Part shown: in pieces, positions 42,111-48,646 of the stretch | Layout of the letters: each line of letters begins with the position of its first letter | Numbering within the stretch: the stretch's first letter is position 1 | Assembly: GCF_000813745.1 (NCBI RefSeq) | Contig: NZ_JWLC01000011.1 | Location: 107,042 to 171,041 of the forward strand | Source of the DNA: Leisingera sp. ANG-M1 | GTDB taxonomy: Bacteria; Pseudomonadota; Alphaproteobacteria; Rhodobacterales; Rhodobacteraceae | Direction of reading: 5' to 3' | DNA: 64,000 nt | The notes under the pieces: model-generated | The model's input: only the letters and a program-made list of their open reading frames with translations | Told to the model about the DNA's origin: nothing | The model's database searches: none | Made by a program: the position numbers and the translations under genes

Positions 42111-42287
42111 CTATGGTATCTTACGGGTCAGCACGTACTCCGCCAGCCAGCGCCAGTAGTCTTCAGCGCCAGCGAAGCCCTGAGACCGAGCTGCCAGATC
42201 TTCAGCAGCCCTACGAGAAAGGCCGCCATCGTATTCAGCGATAGCGGCCCTCTCTTCGAATGCGTCTATGTCAGGGATCTGGTTCAT
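42111..42287 (-). CDS. 58-aa protein coupled to the integrase stop
   Basis: 58 aa; the frame begins MNQIPDIDAFEERAAIAEYD and ends YVLTRKIP. The ATG overlaps the integrase stop (ATGA, 42284-42287) and has CCGGGG upstream, which supports real translation. It is acidic to neutral and helical, with ARSQGF and YWRWLAEYV near the end. I do not recognise a family. Small partners next to integrases often help excision or DNA binding, but no helix-turn-helix is clear. Confidence 0.6.
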   Translation of the reverse strand: MNQIPDIDAFEERAAIAEYDGGLSRRAAEDLAARSQGFAGAEDYWRWLAEYVLTRKIP

Positions 42288-43585
42288 GACCCCGGTAACC
42301 TGATCTGGTCAACGATCGAGCGTTTCTGCTCATCGCTTATGCCTGCGGAGTAGATGCCGTAAGTCAGGCCATTCTCAGAACGAGCCGACTGGTGCCCGAC
42401 GAGGCTTGCCGTGAAGTGCTCAGGCACGCCGGTGCGCTCGCACTGAGTCACGAACCACTTCCTAGTAGAGTGAAACACCAGCCCTGGACGTTCTAGCCGC
42501 AACCGTCGACGAAGTGCCGCAAACCCCTTAGTTACATGGTTCACCGTTAGCTTCGGGAACAGTGGGCCAGCCGAGGGCAGCGCACGGAATACCTCGTCAA
42601 GTCGAGGGTGAACCGGCACGAGCCGCTCAGCAGCATCAGTCTTCAGCAATCGCAGCTGGTTAGGCCTGACATGTGCGAAACATCCCAGGTTCTCCTTCGC
42701 CACGAGGTCTTCCCGCAGCAATCCAACTGCTTCCCCGGCGCGCATTCCCGATAGCAAGCACGTCAGCAGCACGGGATGCAGATCGTCCTGCGCCGCCAGC
42801 AGCCTTGAGACCTCCTGATCAGTCGGCACCGCATACGGCTTGGGCCGGACTTTCTGATCGAACAGAACCGTCTTGAAGGGATTAGCCTCCAGATGCCCCT
42901 CATAGACACACCAGTCGAGCCAGTGATTGACCTGAGACCAGATGCGCCGTTGAGTACGAACCGTGATCCTGGCCGTCCCGCCCTCAGAAAAGGCAACCAG
43001 CCGCTCAAGGCTAAGCCCCCTCGTCCTCTCAGACTTACCGATCAGAGGCGAAAGCCGGGCAACCAATCCCAGGAACTCCCGACCATCGGCACGGCTCAGG
43101 CTGCAGAGTGACCGGTCGCCATACTTGGAGGCAAACAAGCCCACCGAGTACCGCACCGACTTGAACCCACCGGGCCGTAACTCGTTGCTTCTACGGTTAA
43201 GGTATACTCTGCTAGTCTCCTGAACTGAGATTTTCTGAGGCACCACAACACGCCGGAATTCCGGTGCAGCAGTGACTCCAGAGTGTTCCAGAGTGGCCCG
43301 TAGGCGATCGAGAGCCCCTTCTAGGTTCCCCTGCCATGAAGGGGTGGAACGGGTGCCCTCTGACTCACTCAGCACCACTTCGGCTGCCGCCCGAACTTCA
43401 GCCACCTGCACTTCGTAGCGGGCGTTGATCTCAGCGGCACGGGTCCGAGCAGTGGTAGCATCACGGGTCTTCAGAGATTGCTTCAGGGCCTGCTGGCCCA
43501 ATGCAACCGCCACGTCCTTCGGATAGTTGCGCCGATAGAGCCACGTATGGCCCTTCAAGTACGCATACTTGATCTGAGCAGACAT
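42284..43585 (-). CDS. int: Tyrosine recombinase (integrase)
   Basis: 433 aa. The N-terminus (YLKGHTWLYRRNYPKDVAVAL, ending in LKTRDATTARTRAAEIN) is the DUF6538-type domain often found in alphaproteobacterial integrases. A SAM-like core-binding domain follows. The catalytic set is complete: Arg in LLSGMRAGEAVGL, Lys in LLKTDAAERLVPVHP, HxxR in HSTRKWF, His in LVGHQS and Tyr in TYGIYS. It should cut the att core in the tRNA-Gln gene. The gene lies inside the element, about 3 kb from the right core and not at an end, which fits rearrangement. GGAGGAG precedes the ATG. Confidence 0.95.
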   Translation of the reverse strand: MSAQIKYAYLKGHTWLYRRNYPKDVAVALGQQALKQSLKTRDATTARTRAAEINARYEVQVAEVRAAAEVVLSESEGTRSTPSWQGNLEGALDRLRATLEHSGVTAAPEFRRVVVPQKISVQETSRVYLNRRSNELRPGGFKSVRYSVGLFASKYGDRSLCSLSRADGREFLGLVARLSPLIGKSERTRGLSLERLVAFSEGGTARITVRTQRRIWSQVNHWLDWCVYEGHLEANPFKTVLFDQKVRPKPYAVPTDQEVSRLLAAQDDLHPVLLTCLLSGMRAGEAVGLLREDLVAKENLGCFAHVRPNQLRLLKTDAAERLVPVHPRLDEVFRALPSAGPLFPKLTVNHVTKGFAALRRRLRLERPGLVFHSTRKWFVTQCERTGVPEHFTASLVGHQSARSENGLTYGIYSAGISDEQKRSIVDQIRLPGS

Positions 43586-43617
43586 GCGTCTCCTCCTTTA
43601 CAGATTTTGGATTTGGA

Positions 43618-43803
43618 TTAGCCGCGCTCGTGAACCCTGAGGATCATGTCGAACGACGGTTCGCCGTACTCTCCGGCCAAAGGGCCAGTGATCGAATAGC
43701 CACCGGCGCAGTCATCAAAGACTTCAGTTATTCGGAACAGATGCTCTGGGATGTCATCAAATGCGCCAATGACCACGACGTCGTCGGGCTGCAGGTCATT
43801 CAT
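43618..43803 (-). CDS. 61-aa protein upstream of the integrase
   Basis: 61 aa, acidic, beta-rich (DVVVIGAFDDIPEHLFRITEV, ending VHERG). Its ATG overlaps the stop of the 55-aa gene by eight bases (ATGAATGA), and it ends 32 bp before the integrase. I do not recognise it. The close spacing makes a three- to four-gene integration operon likely. Confidence 0.55.
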   Translation of the reverse strand: MNDLQPDDVVVIGAFDDIPEHLFRITEVFDDCAGGYSITGPLAGEYGEPSFDMILRVHERG

Positions 43804-43963
43804 CTTCCACGCTCCAAGCCAGAAACAGCGCCAGGACGGCCACTGCCGAGACGGCTGGATGGCTACGGGAAGTCGCCCAGATGACGGTGGTCAATACAGC
43901 CTTTGGCGGCGGGTTCGATAGGTACCCTTTCACGGTCAGGCCAATAGTTCTTAGGCATTTCAT
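43796..43963 (-). CDS. 55-aa membrane protein, first gene of integrase operon
   Basis: 55 aa from ATG 43963 with a strong AAGGAG eight bases upstream. It reads MKCLRTIGLTVKGYLSNPPP and then a helix (HPAVSAVAVLALFLAWS) near the C-terminus, ending VEDE. Below common gene-finder limits, but the ribosome site and coupling to the next gene support it. Function unknown. Confidence 0.55.
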   Translation of the reverse strand: MKCLRTIGLTVKGYLSNPPPKAVLTTVIWATSRSHPAVSAVAVLALFLAWSVEDE

Positions 43964-44107
43964 AAGCTTAACTCCTTGTTGCTTCTAATTTAGATGCAGC
44001 AGGAGGCTCAGTTTCTTGTTGCGTGTAACTGCTATCGCAGACAAAGTTTGGCTTACGACGCATTCAGCCACAACCAATCAGTTTCACCAATTCACTGAAG
44101 GCATAAG

Positions 44108-44464
44108 ATGATCAGAGCATTAGTAGCAGCATTCCTCGTGCTGACCTCCGTAGTAGCTGCCGCGTCAGAGCCCAGAGTCACCAATATTAGTTTGAAATGG
44201 CAGGGAAAACTGCTTCGGGAGAACGCGTGGAAGGTAAGGGTTGAACTAGATGGGCAGGAGACTAGAGCAGTTGTTATCCGCCAAGACCGGCTAAATCCAA
44301 ACATCTTCCGTGGCGGACGCGCAGGTATAGCTGTTTACTTGAATGAGAATGATATTGCCCGCATCAAAGCTGCAGCAGAATTCGTCTCAGATTGTAAGTT
44401 CGATGAAAAGGCTTCGCGCTTTGAGAATCAAGCAGCGATATTGTTGGTCCACGTTAATTGCTAA
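44108..44464 (+). CDS. Small secreted protein of the island
   Basis: 118 aa. Signal peptide (RALVAAFLVLTSVVAAAS) and a mature part of about 98 residues with strand-rich pattern and two cysteines near the end (SDCKFDE, HVNC) that could form a disulfide. No recognised domain. It lies 135 bp before the nuclease-like gene on the same strand; co-transcription is possible but not shown. Confidence 0.6.
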   Translation: MIRALVAAFLVLTSVVAAASEPRVTNISLKWQGKLLRENAWKVRVELDGQETRAVVIRQDRLNPNIFRGGRAGIAVYLNENDIARIKAAAEFVSDCKFDEKASRFENQAAILLVHVNC

Positions 44465-44599
44465 AAATCGGCCAAAGCTAAGAAACGCACCTGCTCAAAG
44501 TGGTTATCTTGTTCCGGCTTCCGTTGGAGCCTTGGCCTATTGAAAACCACATACCATCTCACAGCGAACTTCTTAGTTGACATTTCCACAGGAGTTGTG

Positions 44600-46642
44600 A
44601 TGCCCAAAAAGAGTTTAAAACCGCGCCTCAGCGAAGAAACCATTAAGCGCGGTTTCAAAGACCTAAATCGCAAGAAACTTCTCTCCCACCTTAAGTCTTT
44701 CCGCATCACTCCGGAGGATGTGGATCGTTTGGTTTTGATCATGAGGCAGGGTGCACTCCGGCTCATCAAACATCCTAATGAGAAAGAAGAGGCTAAGAGG
44801 GCTTCCTGCGTAGAAGCGATAGTACAGCATATTCAATCAGAGATCGGGACAGAGGAGGCGCAAAAAGTCAGTGACCTCATGGTGCTTATCGGCCAGATCG
44901 AAACCGGATATCGGGAGATCATTAGTGCTACTGATACGAGCCCTGGAGCCTCCTTATCACAATCCGAACGTATAACGGCTATCCTTCTCGCAGGTGAAGA
45001 GGAAGCAGCGGCGCACAGTGAACAGATTGCTCAAGCCATCCGTGAGAACGGACCATTAGACGTACAAGGTTTGTCCCTTCCCGGACTTCGCGAAGGAGAG
45101 CGTGTAGACCCAGAGGTCTACGCCAGCGTTTCGATAAGTAACATCACTATGTCACTCTTGATGGAGGGATTCCGCGGAAACCTCTTCAATAAGGAAGGTC
45201 TTCTAACTCTACCGGCTCCGATCGAGGTGTCAGAAAGTGAAGTAAATTCGGCTAGGTTCATACTTTTCTTTGCCGCTTCATGGCGCTTTTGGGAGTTCAT
45301 CGAAGAGGATACCCGCTACTTTGGTGGAAACATTGACTCGATTTCCGGCCAAGCTGTACCTCCTGAATACCTTGAGCTTGGTATAACCAAAATCTGGCGA
45401 CATACTTCTACGTCACTTGAATGGAGTAAAGTCGACCTGGCTGCGAACCAACGTCTCGCTCAAGGAGTTCAGCAAAACTACTTTGAGATGGTAAATAATA
45501 ATCCCGCTAGCCAAGTAGTGGGGGTAGAGGGCGCATCATCACTGGCTCCCACTCACTTTATTAGCGCTGAAGAGATGCATTCTCTTTGGATTTTGGAGCA
45601 GACGCTTAGCCTAAAACTATCAGAACACCCCGCACTTTATAGCGGCCTAACGTTGCTAGAGTGGTTGCGAGGTTATTCAGCTTTGCGGGCATTTGTGGAA
45701 AATTCCGAACAGGACGGCGCGGCTGATACAATTCACACCTCCTTGCAACCACGAAAGAAACTCATAAAACAACTTCAATCCGTTGGACTAAAGGGTGAAG
45801 CTGCTGAGAAATTCCTGAAAGTGGCCATGCTTTCAAGAACAAGCAGAGACCTATTTGACACCCCGTTAATTGGGTTCAAAGGCGACCTCATATTGGCATA
45901 CAAACCAGCCATCCAAAGCGCCATTGCAGCCCAAGTTATACTTTCTCGCATTTCCTCTCTCAAGAAATCTTTCGCCATCCGCGGAAAGGCCTTCGAGAAA
46001 ACAGTTCTGGATCTATTTAAGTCCCAAGGGCTGAGCGCAGTAAGCGTTAAGGAAACTCACCAGAAGGAGGAATACGACTATGACGTCTTGGTGCGCTGGG
46101 ACCCTTATGTCTTTCTCTTTGAGTGCAAGAGCCGCTCTCTATCTGGAGGGAATGTCGTTGGGTCCTACCGTTTCCAAACAGAAGTCTCTTCGCAGGTAAA
46201 GCAGGTCAAACGCCTAGTTAACGGCCTGAACCTCCATCCCGACATTCTCGAGAGGAATCTAGGCAAAGGAGCTTCCAAGCTGAAATTGGTGCCATGTGTT
46301 ATTAACGCACTTCCATTCAGCCTAGGAAACCACGAGGGAATATACTTTACCGACTTTTCCGGGGTTAGACGCTTATTTGAAAGTGGGTCCTTCAACATGG
46401 TAGTTGCAAGTAAGAACACCCCCTCGATAACACTTCCAAAATATCGACTTTGGAAGGAAGATAAGGTAGGCCCAGATGACTTATTTCGCCAAGTTGAAAG
46501 ATCACCTCAATTGAGGATGGCAATCGCAGAGATGCGTCCGATGGATTGCAGCGGGCGTTTATCGACCAATATCGTTGCCGAAACACCGCGAATTGTTCGT
46601 CATCCTTTAAGCCATCTCGAAAGAATGGAAGCTTTAAAGTAG
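44600..46642 (+). CDS. Large protein with C-terminal PD-(D/E)XK-like nuclease domain
   Basis: 680 aa from ATG 44600 (CAGGAG upstream; an extra 20 codons to 44540 were rejected). The first 450 residues are helical and match no family I know. About residues 455-545 carry a restriction-endonuclease-like core: Glu 466 in RGKAFEKTVLDLFKSQG, Asp 495 in EYDYDVLV and Glu 508/Lys 510 in FLFECKSR, followed by a helix with QVKQVKRLV. This is the E...D...ExK pattern of PD-(D/E)XK nucleases, as in NERD/Mrr-like proteins. Likely a defence nuclease or element-encoded endonuclease. Base composition is much lower in G+C than the host. Confidence 0.7.
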   Translation: MPKKSLKPRLSEETIKRGFKDLNRKKLLSHLKSFRITPEDVDRLVLIMRQGALRLIKHPNEKEEAKRASCVEAIVQHIQSEIGTEEAQKVSDLMVLIGQIETGYREIISATDTSPGASLSQSERITAILLAGEEEAAAHSEQIAQAIRENGPLDVQGLSLPGLREGERVDPEVYASVSISNITMSLLMEGFRGNLFNKEGLLTLPAPIEVSESEVNSARFILFFAASWRFWEFIEEDTRYFGGNIDSISGQAVPPEYLELGITKIWRHTSTSLEWSKVDLAANQRLAQGVQQNYFEMVNNNPASQVVGVEGASSLAPTHFISAEEMHSLWILEQTLSLKLSEHPALYSGLTLLEWLRGYSALRAFVENSEQDGAADTIHTSLQPRKKLIKQLQSVGLKGEAAEKFLKVAMLSRTSRDLFDTPLIGFKGDLILAYKPAIQSAIAAQVILSRISSLKKSFAIRGKAFEKTVLDLFKSQGLSAVSVKETHQKEEYDYDVLVRWDPYVFLFECKSRSLSGGNVVGSYRFQTEVSSQVKQVKRLVNGLNLHPDILERNLGKGASKLKLVPCVINALPFSLGNHEGIYFTDFSGVRRLFESGSFNMVVASKNTPSITLPKYRLWKEDKVGPDDLFRQVERSPQLRMAIAEMRPMDCSGRLSTNIVAETPRIVRHPLSHLERMEALK

Positions 46643-46680
46643 GCTCTGGCGCTAGAATTTGGCTTCATAGGTTTAGTACC

Positions 46681-46743
46681 CCGCGCAGTGGGCGCTTGAG
46701 TTCGCCGGGCGCCTTCGGGCGTTGGCGGTGGGAGCAGTATTGA
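46681..46743 (+). pseudogene. Truncated 3' tail of the 135-aa gene
   Basis: The last 20 codons and stop (PRSGRLSSPG ... WRWEQY) of the 38,820-39,227 gene are repeated here as part of inverted repeat 2. The open frame running in from 46,546 is unrelated sequence and not a gene. Confidence 0.8.
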
Positions 46744-46912
46744 AGTCAGCGGAACATCCCAGCCAGCGCCTCTGACTGAGGGGCGCTAGTTGCCTCCGGC
46801 GGCCCCGGAACTGCCCACCTCGCTCCCCGCTCGGACCGGAAATGCCCCAGGATCCGCCCCATAACCTTCAGAGGTTGGAAAAAGTTGATAGCGTTCATCG
46901 AGACACAAGGTT

Positions 46913-46933
46913 TCCTACCACCCCAGCCATCGG
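46913..46933 (+). repeat. att core, right copy (attR)
   Basis: Direct repeat of the tRNA-Gln core. It marks the right boundary of the present element. Confidence 0.85.
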
Positions 46934-47340
46934 CCTCTCACACAAGAAACTAAGGCACTCCCGGGACCCGTAGCACCCGAAATGCCCCCAGTTTATGCCC
47001 CAATGTTTTGCGGATCAACTGGCGTGCTTCTGACCAGCCTTGCTGACTGCTTCTGCCCCAACCCCTGACATCCGCTATCACGCCTTGCAAGTACGACCGG
47101 AGCACACCTCCCCATTTGCGCAAGAGGCGGGATAGCTGTTTTCAGGTCCGGGAATTTTACATGACCACCGTCATAGCAGCCAATAGTCAACGCCTTCTCC
47201 CTTCCGGTCCCACTCTTCTCTGCGATTATCTTCCTCCGTGTCTTCAATTAGATGACGGAGGTTCACGCTGCACCGGTTTTGACCCGTACGACGGATCACC
47301 TGGTCGCGGGAAGCGGCAAGGGCACCGTTGTTGCGCGGCA
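46934..47340. mobile_element. Degraded left end of an older related element
   Basis: The sequence just right of attR follows the same plan as the stretch right of attL: CCTC next to the core, GTAGCACCCG, then GAGGCGGG, a spaced AT-rich patch, and the end of an HNH gene in the same orientation and at a similar distance. Similarity is patchy at DNA level but clear for the HNH tail. It suggests an earlier insertion at the same tRNA site. Confidence 0.55.
47171..47320 (-). pseudogene. HNH endonuclease remnant
   Basis: About 49 codons (AASRDQVIRR ... NRCSVNLRHL ... GVDYWLL) match the tail of the island HNH protein in register, but the paired cysteines and the HNH histidines are lost and the N-terminal part is unrelated. 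Not expected to be active. Confidence 0.65.
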
Positions 47341-47382
47341 GGTACTGGTCTTGTAAGGCCATGCTGTACCGAGGAGATAAGC

Positions 47383-48462
47383 ATGCTTTTGACAGAGACC
47401 GATGATTTGGCCCGATTTGTCGCCGAACGCGGCACAGGTAAAATCCGGAAGGCACGCTATGACGCTGCGTTTGCCAAATTTAAAAAGGCAGTCTCAGGGA
47501 TGAAAATCAGCAGCGGGCACAAAAGCCGCTGTCTGACCGCAGGCTTTGGGCCAAGCCGTTCCTATCTCTATGATTTCAAGACGTACCATCCGAGCCTCTA
47601 CCTGAACGATATCGAACGCCGGATGACACAGCTCATAAACGGCCGTTACGCCATTGTCTTTCATGACAAGATGCTCACGAGCCAGGTGCTTGATGCCTAT
47701 GCCGACGTGCCAACAGTGCATGCGTTTTCGAAAAAGGGGCGCGTTGAGTTCTGGTCGCCGGAGTTTTTGCGTTTGGCTTCCCAGGACAGCGCCGAAATGA
47801 CTATTTTCATGAAGCCTGTGAACGGTGCCGGCGGCAAAGGCGCGATGCGGTTCAAGGTACGGGGCGGGCTGGTTGAAACGGACGGGAGAATGATCCCCGC
47901 CAAGGAATACATCGAAGATCTCGCGGCGAGCCGCAAGGACTTGGTCTTCCTGCATTGCCTGGAGCAGTCCAGCTTCATGAATTCGCTCAACCCGGGCTCG
48001 ATCAATACCGTCAGGCTGTTGTCGATGCGGGACCCCGAGACCCGCGAGATCTTCGTTCCCCGCGGCGTGGTCCGGGTCGGCAACAAAGCCACAGGGCCTG
48101 TCGACAACTTCAGCTCCGGCGGCTACGCCTACGACCTTGATACCGAAACCGGGATCATCGGCCGGGGACAGGCGAAGAAAGACAAAACGGCGGCGAAAAT
48201 CCAAGGACACATCGACGACCCGGACCGCAGGATCGAAGGGCTGCGGCTGCCGGATTTCGACCGGGTGCTCAAACAGGCGATCACTCTGCATGAGTGCTTG
48301 CCGTTCGCCAATTACATCGGATGGGACCTATGCCTGCGGGAAGACGGCATTTCGGTCATCGAGGCAAACAATACAACGGATGTCGACGTGATCCAGATGC
48401 ACGGGCCGTTGCTGACTGACGAACGGGTATCCCGTTTTTACCGCCATCACCATATAATCTGA
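47383..48462 (+). CDS. ATP-grasp protein (sugar-transfer-associated type)
   Basis: 359 aa from ATG 47383, which has GAGGAGATAA upstream. A long in-frame extension to 47116 runs through the mobile-element remnant and was rejected. The core looks like the ATP-grasp family linked to sugar transfer: IFMKPVNGAGGKGAMRFKV (nucleotide-binding loop and Lys), FLHCLEQSSFMNSLNPGSINTVRLLS (SxNTVR motif), and GWDLCLREDGISVIEANNTTDVDVIQMHGP (metal-binding E-x-N and D). It probably forms an amide or ester using ATP on a surface glycan. No glycosyltransferase is adjacent, so the substrate is unclear. Confidence 0.8.
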   Translation: MLLTETDDLARFVAERGTGKIRKARYDAAFAKFKKAVSGMKISSGHKSRCLTAGFGPSRSYLYDFKTYHPSLYLNDIERRMTQLINGRYAIVFHDKMLTSQVLDAYADVPTVHAFSKKGRVEFWSPEFLRLASQDSAEMTIFMKPVNGAGGKGAMRFKVRGGLVETDGRMIPAKEYIEDLAASRKDLVFLHCLEQSSFMNSLNPGSINTVRLLSMRDPETREIFVPRGVVRVGNKATGPVDNFSSGGYAYDLDTETGIIGRGQAKKDKTAAKIQGHIDDPDRRIEGLRLPDFDRVLKQAITLHECLPFANYIGWDLCLREDGISVIEANNTTDVDVIQMHGPLLTDERVSRFYRHHHII

Positions 48463-48646
48463 TACCTGCCTGCCGGCGGGGCTTTCCCTCGCCGTTTCAG
48501 TGCTTGCAGCGCCAGCCGCCGCTAAGGCCGCCGGATTGAAACCCTGGCTTCCGTGCGCTGGCAGGTCTTTGTGCTGGACGGTCCTTGCTCTGGCATGGCA
48601 ACGCAGCTCAGGCATCACCAGTCAGCCCGGCCCCGAAGGTCCTTGA

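Larger units (their letters stand above)
35948..46933. mobile_element. Integrative element (phage-satellite-like) in tRNA-Gln, rearranged
   Basis: The element is bounded by direct att cores at the tRNA end and at 46,933. It is clearly less GC-rich than the host and carries a tyrosine integrase, a primase/SF3-type helicase, an HNH endonuclease, an XRE regulator, a DnaB-like ATPase, a nuclease-like protein and small genes. There are no capsid, tail, terminase large-subunit or conjugation genes, so it resembles a phage satellite or defence island and not a complete prophage. An inverted att core and two sets of inverted terminal duplications show it has been rearranged. Confidence 0.8.
46681..46933 (-). 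repeat. Inverted repeat 2, right arm (253 bp)
   Basis: Inverted copy of 38630-38882, starting at CCGCGCAGTGG and ending with the right att core. Confidence 0.85.

Noticed and set aside
35890..47340. Complete prophage
   Set aside because: No capsid, portal, tail, lysis or large terminase genes could be found in any frame; satellite or defence island fits better.
47116..47382. N-terminal extension of the ATP-grasp gene
   Set aside because: It would translate the mobile-element relict. The ATG at 47383 has a good ribosome site and gives a normal family N-terminus.
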